Source of the DNA: Thiospirillum jenense
Lineage (GTDB): Bacteria > Pseudomonadota > Gammaproteobacteria > Chromatiales > Chromatiaceae
Length of the DNA: 64,000 bases
Assembly (NCBI RefSeq): GCF_014145225.1
Contig: NZ_JABVCQ010000004.1
Location: 89,494-153,493 of the forward strand
Reading direction: 5' to 3'
Shown here: positions 17,929 through 25,945 of the stretch, piece after piece
Numbering within the stretch: the stretch's first letter is position 1
Layout of the letters: each line of letters starts with the position of its first letter
Position numbers and translations under genes: made by a program
Notes under the pieces: generated by a model
What the model was told of the DNA's origin: nothing
What the model saw: the letters and a program-made list of their open reading frames with translations, nothing else
The model's database searches: none

Positions 17929-19485
17929 ATGCCACCATTTAAATTCAGTCACCTGAGTACACCATTCACGCAAATCGGCAGTTATGCGTTATTTTCGCGT
18001 ATCCTGGGATTTTTGCGTGATTTGGTCATTGCCCAACTCTTTGGCGCCAATGCTAATACTGACGCCTTTTTTATTGCATTTAAATTACCGAATTTAACCC
18101 GCCGTTTATTTGCCGAAGGCGCCTTTGCCGTCACATTAGTTCCGTTATTCACTGCCAAACATGCCCAACACGGCGATGTTGGCGTGCGTAGTTTATTAGC
18201 CAATTTAAGCGGCACACTCACCGTCAGTTTATTTATCATTACCGTATTAGGCAGCCTCGCCGCCCCGTTGGTCATTTTTTTATTAGCACCGGGCGTCGCC
18301 CTCGATCCACAACGCGGCCCTTTAGCGATAGACATGCTGTATTTGACTTTGCCGTATTTAATTTTGATTGGTTTAACCGCATTGCTCGGCGCGGTGTTAA
18401 ATACTTATCAACGCTTTGTCGTGCCAGCATTAGCGCCCGCATTATTAAATATCAGCCTCATCAGTTGCGCTTTTTTAATTGCTCCGCATTTAGATCAACC
18501 AATTTTTGCACTCGCCTGGGGCGTATTAATCGCCGGCATCGCGCAAGTGCTAATTCAATTACCCGCGTTAATTCGCTTAAACCTACTCAGTTGGCCGCGG
18601 TTTCATTTACGCGACCCGCTCGTGCGCACCGTTTTAACTGGCATGGGGCCAAACGTATTCGGCGTTGCGGCACATCAAGTCAACTTATTATTAGCCAGTT
18701 TTTTTGCTTCATTATTGGCCAGCGGCAGCATTTCATGGCTCTATTACGCCGAACGCTTGCTCGAATTTCCACTCGGTATTTTGGGCAGCGCATTAGGCAC
18801 CGCCATCGTGCCATTATTAGCCCATGCCTACATCAAAGGCAGCGCGCACGAGTTTCATTCCACACTCGATCAAGCCGTGCGCTGGATTCTATTTTTAGGA
18901 ATGCCCGCCACCGCCGGGTTATGTTTATTAGCCGTGCCGATCATTGCCTTGTTGTTTCATTCAGAACACTTCAACGACCACGACGTGTTAATGGCCGGCT
19001 ATGCGTTAATGGCGTATGCGCTGGGCGTGATTCCATTATTAGCCATTAAAGTATTAGCGCCCGCCTGCTATAGCCGCGGGGATGCGCAAACACCAATTAG
19101 AATTGCCGTTTTGACGGTCGGTTGTCATTTAGTTTTGAGCGCCATTTTTATTTGGCCGCTGGGTCACGCTGGCCTCGCCTTATCTGTCGCACTCGCATCA
19201 CTATTTAATGCCGTATTATTATTACGCGCTGTATTACAAAGCGGCGCTTGGTCTATGACTGTTGAATGGTGGCAATTCTTTCAACGCATTGTTGTTGCCA
19301 CCTTAATAATGATAATCTGGTTGTGGTTAATGATGGGCAGTTATCAAGAGTGGTTGCAAATGAGTAAAGCGGCTGATAGCCTACGATTATTACGTTTAAT
19401 TATCATGGCTATCTTGATTTACTTGGGGACATTATTTTTAATTGGGGTGCGCCCACGTCATTTGTGGCAGCGGCAATCAACATAA
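17929..19485 (+). CDS. murJ: Lipid II flippase
   Basis: MurJ (MviN) moves lipid II across the inner membrane for peptidoglycan synthesis. The N-terminal signature SRILGFLRDLVIAQLFGANA and TDAFFIAFKLPNLTRRLFAE, then GAFAVTLVPLFT, are typical and include the arginines lining the transport cavity. The 518 residues are overwhelmingly hydrophobic and would form about 14 membrane helices. YYAERLLEFPLGILGSALGT near 280 is another conserved block. The gene stands alone between the mobB terminator and the MipA-like gene. Confidence 0.96.
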   Translation: MPPFKFSHLSTPFTQIGSYALFSRILGFLRDLVIAQLFGANANTDAFFIAFKLPNLTRRLFAEGAFAVTLVPLFTAKHAQHGDVGVRSLLANLSGTLTVSLFIITVLGSLAAPLVIFLLAPGVALDPQRGPLAIDMLYLTLPYLILIGLTALLGAVLNTYQRFVVPALAPALLNISLISCAFLIAPHLDQPIFALAWGVLIAGIAQVLIQLPALIRLNLLSWPRFHLRDPLVRTVLTGMGPNVFGVAAHQVNLLLASFFASLLASGSISWLYYAERLLEFPLGILGSALGTAIVPLLAHAYIKGSAHEFHSTLDQAVRWILFLGMPATAGLCLLAVPIIALLFHSEHFNDHDVLMAGYALMAYALGVIPLLAIKVLAPACYSRGDAQTPIRIAVLTVGCHLVLSAIFIWPLGHAGLALSVALASLFNAVLLLRAVLQSGAWSMTVEWWQFFQRIVVATLIMIIWLWLMMGSYQEWLQMSKAADSLRLLRLIIMAILIYLGTLFLIGVRPRHLWQRQST

Positions 19486-19530
19486 ACCCATTTTCAACAG
19501 TGCTTCATTGCAGATTTGACTAGGTGAACG

Positions 19531-20376
19531 ATGGCTAAACGACCCTGGGTATTGCCGATGTTATTATTGTCGGGATTGATAAACCACACCAGCAATTTGA
19601 ATGCGGAATCGCTGCCGCGTTGGGAACTCGGCATTGGTGGTGGCTTGATTCAATTACCGGATTATCGCGGTTCTAATGAAACGCACACTTACCCGTATCC
19701 CGTATTATTACCCATTTATCGCGGTGAATATTTGCGCAGTAATACCGATGGCATTCAGGGTATTGTCAAGCTCACGCCCAAATTAGAATTCAATCTGAGC
19801 GCCTATGGCAATGTACCCGTGACTAATGATAATGCCGCCCGCGCTGGTATGGATGATTTGGATCCATTATTAGAAATTGGCGCAATGCTGCGCTATAAAA
19901 CGTGGCAATCCCCGACTCAACAACAGGCGATCATTGTTGATTTCCCCGTGCGTACTGCATTAGCCATTGGCGAGCAAATACGCCAGGTTGGTTATACAAC
20001 CGCGCCGCGTATTTCTTATCGTCATCAATTCAATTTTTTGAATCAACCCTGGCGTTGGTCAATCAGTGCCGAGGCACTCTGGAGTTCGGCTGCATTACAC
20101 CGTTATTATTACCAAGTTAATTCAGAAGACGCCACCGACTGGCGGCCGGTCTATACTGCAACTGCGGGATTTGCTGGGACGCGCTTACGCACCAGTCTTT
20201 ATCATCGCCAGCGCAATCAATTATTCAGTCTTTACGCAGTCTATGATGATGTGAGCCACGCGGTATTTGCTGACAGCCCATTAGTCAAACAACACACTGG
20301 ATTAACCATTGGTTTTATAATGACGTGGTTTTTATGGCAGTCGCAGGAGACTGTTGCAATAAAACGATGGGAATAA
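19531..20376 (+). CDS. MipA/OmpV-family outer-membrane protein
   Basis: The 281 residues begin with a signal peptide (VLPMLLLSGLINHTSNLNAE) and continue as an outer-membrane beta barrel of the MipA/OmpV family. WELGIGGGLIQLPDYRGSNE with TYPYPVLLPIYRGEYLR is the family's N-terminal hallmark, and alternating strands run to the end. E. coli MipA interacts with the lytic transglycosylase MltA, while OmpV members are stress or osmoporin-like; the precise role here is open. The closing WFLWQSQETVAIKRWE lacks the usual terminal aromatic, so the last strand may be WTF-like just before it. Confidence 0.85.
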   Translation: MAKRPWVLPMLLLSGLINHTSNLNAESLPRWELGIGGGLIQLPDYRGSNETHTYPYPVLLPIYRGEYLRSNTDGIQGIVKLTPKLEFNLSAYGNVPVTNDNAARAGMDDLDPLLEIGAMLRYKTWQSPTQQQAIIVDFPVRTALAIGEQIRQVGYTTAPRISYRHQFNFLNQPWRWSISAEALWSSAALHRYYYQVNSEDATDWRPVYTATAGFAGTRLRTSLYHRQRNQLFSLYAVYDDVSHAVFADSPLVKQHTGLTIGFIMTWFLWQSQETVAIKRWE

Positions 20377-20408
20377 TCAATTAATCAATTCTTTCGGTGC
20401 AAGTTGTT

Positions 20409-21422
20409 ATGTCACATCCGGCGATTGTTTTTAATTATCTCATGGCGCCACCCGCACTTGATCCATTCGCACATTCAACCCCTGCACCATTCGCCGTGAT
20501 TCGTTATGGAATGCAGCACGAACGTCATATCAATAACCCGTGTGACATCACCATTGGCACCCCTTTACTCATGCCGTCACCCAATTATGAAAGCTGGCAA
20601 TTGCCGCCTGGGGCAGCGATTCAATCGGGTTGGCATAATGAAATTGGTTATGTGTTGAGTGACGAGTTATTATTTGCGCACTTGCTCATCCCCGAACCAC
20701 CACCCGCGCAATTCACACAGGATATTTATCAAGCATACAGCCGACTATTAACCTTCGTGCAACAAACGCCCTGCCCGAATTTATTAAGAATTTGGCATTA
20801 TCTGGCGGGTATTAATGATGAAGTAATGGGGGTTAAACGCTATCACGCATTCTGTACGGGGCGCGCTTTGGCTTATACGCAATGCGGTATTGATTCGCAT
20901 TCATTACCCGCTGCGACGGCAATTGGGACGGATACCGGCGGGGTTTCTATTCACTTGCTGGCCAGTCGCCACGCCGGCATTACATTAGAAAATCCCCGCC
21001 AAATTAGCGCCTATTATTACCCAATACAATACGGATTGCGCTCGCCAGCATTTGCGCGGGCTTTATCATATTGTGATGCGCAACAGCACCACACATTAAT
21101 GATCTCTGGCACCGCGAGTATTGTTGGCCATGTCACCATGCACCCTGATCATTTGCAACGTCAATTACAAGAAACGCACCGCAATTTAGAACGGATTGTT
21201 AATCAAGCACAACAGCAATTATTGCCAAAAAACACCGCACCGTTATTAATCAATCATCTCAAAGTCTATTTGCGCCATCCTGCTGATGTCAACTCAGTTA
21301 ATTCGTATTTACGCGCTTGGCTTGGCGAAACAATTCCCATCTTATATTTAAATGGCGCGATTTGCCGCCGCGATTTAATGCTTGAAATTGAGGCGACCGT
21401 TCATGCGTATTCTATTGATTAA
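20409..21422 (+). CDS. Chorismatase, FkbO/Hyg5/XanB2-like
   Basis: Chorismatases split chorismate into pyruvate plus a dihydroxycyclohexadiene or 3-/4-hydroxybenzoate. LLRIWHYLAGINDEVMGVKR followed by YHAFCTGRALAY is the central family block, and ATAIGTDTGGVSIHLLASRH, ENPRQISAYYYP with YGLRSPAFARA, and the closing ISGTASIVGHVT are all characteristic. The 337 residues are the usual length. Sequence alone does not decide whether it is the FkbO type (DCDC for macrolide starters) or the Hyg5/XanB2 type (hydroxybenzoate). It overlaps the following radical SAM gene by 20 bases. No ubiC is in the window. Start uncertain: GTG 20397 is in frame. Confidence 0.85.
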   Translation: MSHPAIVFNYLMAPPALDPFAHSTPAPFAVIRYGMQHERHINNPCDITIGTPLLMPSPNYESWQLPPGAAIQSGWHNEIGYVLSDELLFAHLLIPEPPPAQFTQDIYQAYSRLLTFVQQTPCPNLLRIWHYLAGINDEVMGVKRYHAFCTGRALAYTQCGIDSHSLPAATAIGTDTGGVSIHLLASRHAGITLENPRQISAYYYPIQYGLRSPAFARALSYCDAQQHHTLMISGTASIVGHVTMHPDHLQRQLQETHRNLERIVNQAQQQLLPKNTAPLLINHLKVYLRHPADVNSVNSYLRAWLGETIPILYLNGAICRRDLMLEIEATVHAYSID

Positions 21423-22833
21423 ACCCAAAGCACGGCTGCGGTCTATTCACGGTCTGCAAGCCTTTCAATTACTCGAACCATTAGAGTTGGGCTATCTTGC
21501 ATCCGCGGCTGGTGCGCAGCACGATATTCGTATTTTAGATTTGCGTTTAACCGCTTGGCCGCAGGCAGTTTTATTTCACACGGTGCGTCAATTCCGCCCG
21601 CAATTAGTCGGCATTACTGGCTATAGTCACGAGGCATCCATTGTTAAACAGATTGCCGCGTTCATTCGCCGTTCATTACCATTCACCTGCATTGTCGTTG
21701 GCGGACATCATGCCACCGTTGCGCCGCGTGATTATCGCATTCCAGCAATTGATGCAATTGTGCGTGGTGAAGGGTGCGCGCCATTTCAACAAATTGTGAA
21801 TGCAATTGCCGCCGGGCGGGAATTAAACGGCATTCCGCAAGTATTATTAACCAATGAAACTTGGTGCGATGATGAAGAACAACATTGGCCGCAATTTCCT
21901 GATCCGGCTAATTTGCCATTACCGCGCCGTGATTTATGGCAGGGGCATCATTATTATAGCGTGTGGACGGGTGAATCATTACCGCGTTGGCAGCCATTAT
22001 TTCATCAAGTGGCAATGGTGCGCACCTCGTGGGGTTGCCGAATGCACTGCCGTTTTTGTATTGTGCCGCATTTATGCAATGGACTGCATCAACCGCGCCC
22101 GGTAGCATCCGTTGTAAATGAATTAGCAGGATTAACTGCCAAATACATTTATTTCAGTGATGATGAAAACTTTATTTGCGAAAACTTTGCGTGGGAATTG
22201 GCCGAAGCCATTGCCGCCCGCGGAATTAAAAAACGCTATTTTGCCTGGACTCGCGCTACCACTGTGAATCGTTCTCCTGAATTATTACGCCGCTGGCGGG
22301 CAATTGGATTGGATGCGGCCTTTCTAGGTTTTGAATTCCCAACCGATGACGAATTAAAACGCGCTGCGAAAGGCGGAACGGTGGCGGCGAATGAACGTGC
22401 ATTAGAAACATTGCGATCATTCGGGATTGCAGTTCATGCGGCGTTTATGGTGCAACCCGAATACGGTGAAATAGAATTTGCGCGGTTGCGGGATTATGTG
22501 CAGCAATTACCGCCCGTGCAATGCAGTTTTACCGTTTGCACACCTTCGCCGGGGACGCCCGATTATTTAGCAATTGAGCCGCGTATTTGGGTGACTAATC
22601 CACATGATTTGCATGATTGTATGCACCCATTAACTCCGACGGCCATTCCATTGCGGCGCTTTACGCAATTATTCGCAGCACAAGCGCATGATGCGTTAAT
22701 GAAAGTGCCAATGCGCGTGCAACGTCACCCGGTGTCGCCATTGCAATTGATGCGTATTGCAACGGCCGGACAACGCTATTATCGTGGATTAAACAGTATT
22801 TATCAGGATTATCCGCGTGAATTATGGAATTAA
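21403..22833 (+). CDS. B12-binding radical SAM protein
   Basis: The N-terminal 150 residues have the cobalamin-binding fold (RILLIKPKA, LELGYLASAAGAQHDIRILD, LVGITGYSHEASIVKQI, IVVGGHHATVAP, AIVRGEGCAPFQQIV). The DxHxxG cobalt-ligand motif is absent, as in many members. The radical SAM domain follows with Cys212, Cys216 and Cys219 in SWGCRMHCRFC, then YIYFSDDENFICENF and FLGFEFPTDDELKRA. Such enzymes often methylate unactivated carbon, join carbons or ring-contract. The start overlaps the chorismatase, suggesting a two-gene pathway. The nearby cobalamin genes (15003-17246) could supply its cofactor. Substrate unknown. Confidence 0.9.
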   Translation: MRILLIKPKARLRSIHGLQAFQLLEPLELGYLASAAGAQHDIRILDLRLTAWPQAVLFHTVRQFRPQLVGITGYSHEASIVKQIAAFIRRSLPFTCIVVGGHHATVAPRDYRIPAIDAIVRGEGCAPFQQIVNAIAAGRELNGIPQVLLTNETWCDDEEQHWPQFPDPANLPLPRRDLWQGHHYYSVWTGESLPRWQPLFHQVAMVRTSWGCRMHCRFCIVPHLCNGLHQPRPVASVVNELAGLTAKYIYFSDDENFICENFAWELAEAIAARGIKKRYFAWTRATTVNRSPELLRRWRAIGLDAAFLGFEFPTDDELKRAAKGGTVAANERALETLRSFGIAVHAAFMVQPEYGEIEFARLRDYVQQLPPVQCSFTVCTPSPGTPDYLAIEPRIWVTNPHDLHDCMHPLTPTAIPLRRFTQLFAAQAHDALMKVPMRVQRHPVSPLQLMRIATAGQRYYRGLNSIYQDYPRELWN

Positions 22834-23074
22834 TCACGCGATTGTGCGGGTTCTCAAGCGGGAGTGTAATTGCGTCATTCCAGCGCTATTCACCCGTGCG
22901 TCGCGGGCCGCCATCAATTGGTTTTTTCAATCACTATTCTACTCGCGTTTAATCACAGCATTTTTCACCTCGCACCAATCGCACAGTTAAAAATCTCACT
23001 CCCGCCGCACCGGCGCCGTATTATAGTCACTTCCACCCGCCCCTCTCATTCACTGACTAATTAGCAAGATCATC

Positions 23075-24904
23075 GTGGTTAATTCACCCTCCATTCTCGC
23101 CAATGACAGCCTCGTTTTATACAAACACCACCCCGCTCGCGTCAGCTCAGTCAGCGACAAAATTGACATCGAGCTGCCCGACGGCGACCGCAAGCGGGTG
23201 CGTCTCAAAGACGTGATGCTATTACACCCCGGCCCGCTGCGCAGTTTGACCGACCTGACGCCCTGCACCGGTGACATCGAGGAGGCGTGGCAATTACTCG
23301 ACGGCGAGGCGACCACGTTGCGCGAGTTGGCCGACCTGTTGTACGGCAGCGACACGCCGGCGACCGCGTGGGCGGCGTGGCAGGTGGTGATGGCGGGCGT
23401 GTATTTTGACGGGACGCCCGCCGCCATCCGCCCGCGTACCGCCGAGATCATTGCGCGGGAGCAGGCGGAACGGGCGGCAAAACTGCGGGCGGAGCAGGAT
23501 TGGCAGGCGTTTTTAGCGCGGCTGAAATCGGCGGAATTATTGCCCGAGGATGCGCCGCGTTTGCAGGAAGTTGAGCGGTTGGCGTATCAACAAGCGCCGT
23601 CCTCGCGGTTATTGCAATTGCTCGAATTGCCCGAATCACCCGCCAGCGCGCATCGCTTTTTAATTCAAGTGAAACACTGGTCAACGCAGCATAATCCGTA
23701 TCCACTGCGGTGCGGCGTGGCATTAGAAAATCCCGAATTAACTGTCCCGCCGTTGCCGAATGAAACGCGGTTAGATTTAACCCATTTATCCGCCTTTGCC
23801 ATTGATGATGAGGGTAATCAAGACCCCGATGATGCCATTAGTTTGGACGGTGAGCGTTTATGGGTTCATGTTGCCGATGTGGCCGCGCTGGTGACACCAA
23901 GCAGTGAATTAGAATTAGAAGCGCGAGCGCGGGGGGCGAATTTATATTTGCCGGAGCGGGTGATTAACATGTTGCCGGCCGCAATTACCGAACACCTGGG
24001 GTTGGGGTTATTAGACACGTCACCGGCATTATCATTTGGAATGCACTGCACGGCGGACGGGGAATTGACCGATTTAATCATTCAACCGAGTTGGGTGCGG
24101 GTGACGCGCTTGAGTTACGCCGCCGCCGAGTTGCGCTTGACCGAGCCGCCGTTTGCCGAGCTGACCGCGATCACGCAGCGGTTTCGCGCACGGCGGCTGG
24201 CGGCGAATGCCACGACGTTGGAGTTTCCCGAGGTGACGGTGCGGGTGCGCGACGGGGCGGTGCAGATTCGCCCACTGCCGCGCTTGGCGTCGCGGGCGCT
24301 GGTGGCGGAGGCGATGTTGATGGCGGGAACGGCCGCGGCGCAATTTTGTCACGCCCAGCAATTGCTGATCCCGTTTGCGTTGCAACCGCCGCCGGAGCGG
24401 GTGGAACAGCCGACTACGTTGGCGGCGATGTTTGCGTACCGGCGGCAGTTCAAGCCGTCGCGCACCAGTACCGAGCCAGGCGCGCACGCCGGACTGGGGT
24501 TGCCGCTGTATTCCCGCGTCACCAGTCCGCTGCGGCGCTACGGTGATTTGTTGGTGCATCAACAATTGCGGGCGGCAGCGCGGGGGGAGGTGCCGTTGAC
24601 GGCGGCGGACATTAGTGCGCGCATGGCGCAGGCGGATACCGTCGCGGCGGCGACGCGGCGGGCCGAGCGGCAATCGAATTTGCACTGGAAATTGGTTTAT
24701 TTACAAGAACATACGCCGACGTGGCGCGGTGAGGCGGTGGTGGTTGAGCAGGAGGAGCGGCGGACGGTGGCGTTGATTCCCGCGCTGGCGCTGGAGGTGC
24801 GGTTGCGGGCGCGGCGGGAGTTGGCGCTCGATCAGGTGGTGCAGGTGGCGGTGGCGAATGTGGATTTGCCGGAATTGGAGTGCCGTTTTCAAGTGCGGGA
24901 TTGA
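23075..24904 (+). CDS. RNase II/R family 3'-5' exoribonuclease
   Basis: The 609 residues form an RNB-family exonuclease. The catalytic aspartates lie in FAIDDEGNQDPDDAISLDG (D244, D250, D252, D253), with WVHVADVAALV after it. YLPERVINMLPAAITEHLGL and the later PLYSRVTSPLRRYGDLLVHQ are RNB blocks. The N-terminal 230 residues (LVLYKHHPARVSSVSDKIDI onward) are the RNase II-like winged-helix variant and lack clear cold-shock domains; a short C-terminal region may hold a reduced S1 domain. This architecture matches the VacB/RNase II-like group, not classic rnr. It starts at GTG. Base use is a patchwork: GC-rich at both ends, AT-rich at 23560-24010. Confidence 0.9.
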   Translation: MVNSPSILANDSLVLYKHHPARVSSVSDKIDIELPDGDRKRVRLKDVMLLHPGPLRSLTDLTPCTGDIEEAWQLLDGEATTLRELADLLYGSDTPATAWAAWQVVMAGVYFDGTPAAIRPRTAEIIAREQAERAAKLRAEQDWQAFLARLKSAELLPEDAPRLQEVERLAYQQAPSSRLLQLLELPESPASAHRFLIQVKHWSTQHNPYPLRCGVALENPELTVPPLPNETRLDLTHLSAFAIDDEGNQDPDDAISLDGERLWVHVADVAALVTPSSELELEARARGANLYLPERVINMLPAAITEHLGLGLLDTSPALSFGMHCTADGELTDLIIQPSWVRVTRLSYAAAELRLTEPPFAELTAITQRFRARRLAANATTLEFPEVTVRVRDGAVQIRPLPRLASRALVAEAMLMAGTAAAQFCHAQQLLIPFALQPPPERVEQPTTLAAMFAYRRQFKPSRTSTEPGAHAGLGLPLYSRVTSPLRRYGDLLVHQQLRAAARGEVPLTAADISARMAQADTVAAATRRAERQSNLHWKLVYLQEHTPTWRGEAVVVEQEERRTVALIPALALEVRLRARRELALDQVVQVAVANVDLPELECRFQVRD

Positions 24905-24954
24905 ATATGGCAAATATCATTTGCGGCAACATGATTGCTGAATTGGTTTTCGCT

Positions 24955-25031
24955 ATTCCCGCGAAAGTGGGAATCACGCCGCGCTGTATTGCTAGATTCC
25001 CGGAATGATGATTGGGTTTAGTGCGTGACTT
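24955..25031. repeat. REP-like extragenic hairpin
   Basis: ATTCCC and GGGAAT flank GCGAAAGT (24955-24974), and TTCCCGGAA follows near 24996. The form resembles the widespread extragenic hairpins of the type ATTCCCGCGAAAGCGGGAAT. The tail TGCGTGACTT at 25022 is shared with the hairpin near 872-925. It lies between convergent genes (the RNB exonuclease and the coiled-coil protein). Confidence 0.45.
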
Positions 25032-25038
25032 ATTAACG

Positions 25039-25794
25039 CTATTTTAATTCTGTTGCCCAGCATTTAACTGCTGTCCAATTCACGCCGTCTGAGCGAATTG
25101 TCATTTCATCAACCGGCGGTGTCACAATTTCGGTATCAACGCGCAAATAGTCATCGTCGGCATTGACCAATGCACATTTAATGAAACGGGCGCGATCAGT
25201 GCGAATGATGACGCCAACGTAATTGTCGGTGATTTGATAACTGCGTTCAATGCTGAAAGGTTTTGCGCGTTCCAATGCTTTGGCTTGACGCGCTGCTTCT
25301 GCTTTTTTCAGCGCTTGTTCTTCTTCTTTTTTCAATCGTTCTTGGCGCTCTTTTTCTTCCTGTGCGCGTTTCCCTGCATTCGCCGCATACACACGAGCGC
25401 AGCGTTTACTTGCTAATTTCCAAACAGTGCTGTCATCGCCATAATCCCAAAAAGAACACTTATACTCGCAAATAGAAGACGCCGATTGACAGTTGCTATC
25501 AATTTCTTCAATCTGCTTTTTTGTTAATTGTGAGCTGGGTTTATATCCACATTCCGTGAAAACCTCATCTATTCTTCCACTACTGCCAATGCAAACTGTA
25601 TATCCAGCTTTTTGACAAATCTTAACTTCCCGCGCTGTCACCCGCTCTGCACACGCCTCCCACGCCTTAATTTTTTTAATCATCGCCGGCGTTTCCGGTA
25701 TAAATCCATCCGTCTCCGCAAAGACCGAATTCGTCACCAATCCCAGCGCAGCAATTGCGCAATAAATCAAACCACGTTGCTTGCAAAACATCAT
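25039..25794 (-). CDS. Secreted Cys-containing protein with a charged coiled coil, unknown function
   Basis: The start at 25794 is fixed by GGGGAGG six bases upstream of two adjacent ATGs, and gives 251 residues. A signal peptide (FCKQRGLIYCAIAALGLVTN ending SVFA) leads into a domain with about ten cysteines (residues 40-140), then a Lys/Glu/Arg-rich coiled coil (RAQEEKERQERLKKEEEQAL), then a compact C-terminal domain from SIERSYQITDNYVGVII containing two further cysteines. It is probably periplasmic with disulfides. No family recognised. It is not in an operon: ppdK lies upstream on the same strand but ends in a terminator. Confidence 0.75.
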   Translation of the reverse strand: MMFCKQRGLIYCAIAALGLVTNSVFAETDGFIPETPAMIKKIKAWEACAERVTAREVKICQKAGYTVCIGSSGRIDEVFTECGYKPSSQLTKKQIEEIDSNCQSASSICEYKCSFWDYGDDSTVWKLASKRCARVYAANAGKRAQEEKERQERLKKEEEQALKKAEAARQAKALERAKPFSIERSYQITDNYVGVIIRTDRARFIKCALVNADDDYLRVDTEIVTPPVDEMTIRSDGVNWTAVKCWATELK

Positions 25795-25866
25795 TAAACC
25801 TCCCCGCTGCGTTAAACAATAACCCCGGTTGATTATTGCAAAAATCCATTTGTCAGCGCAAATAAA

Positions 25867-25900
25867 AACGGCACTGTTCAATTGCTCAAACAGTGCCGTT
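25867..25900 (-). terminator. Rho-independent terminator after ppdK
   Basis: AACGGCACTGTT and AACAGTGCCGTT form a perfect 12-base stem with a 10-base loop. On the minus strand a TTTTATTT tract follows at once, while the plus side has none. It lies 46 bases after the ppdK stop and separates it from the downstream coiled-coil gene. Confidence 0.85.
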
Positions 25901-25945
25901 CATCATTCGCAATCAATGACCGCGTTATTCACGCGGCGTATTGCT

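Noticed and set aside
18465..19049. 194-residue frame inside murJ
   Set aside because: It lies wholly in a conserved membrane-protein gene in another frame and has shadow-like Arg/Ser composition.
22834..23074. Short frame 22870-23064 between the radical SAM and RNB genes
   Set aside because: No ribosome site and no protein-like pattern. I see only a TCATTCCAGCGC stretch resembling part of a common extragenic repeat.
24074..24685. 203-residue minus-strand frame inside the RNB exonuclease
   Set aside because: Antisense to a clear gene in GC-rich DNA, with extreme Arg/Gln content.
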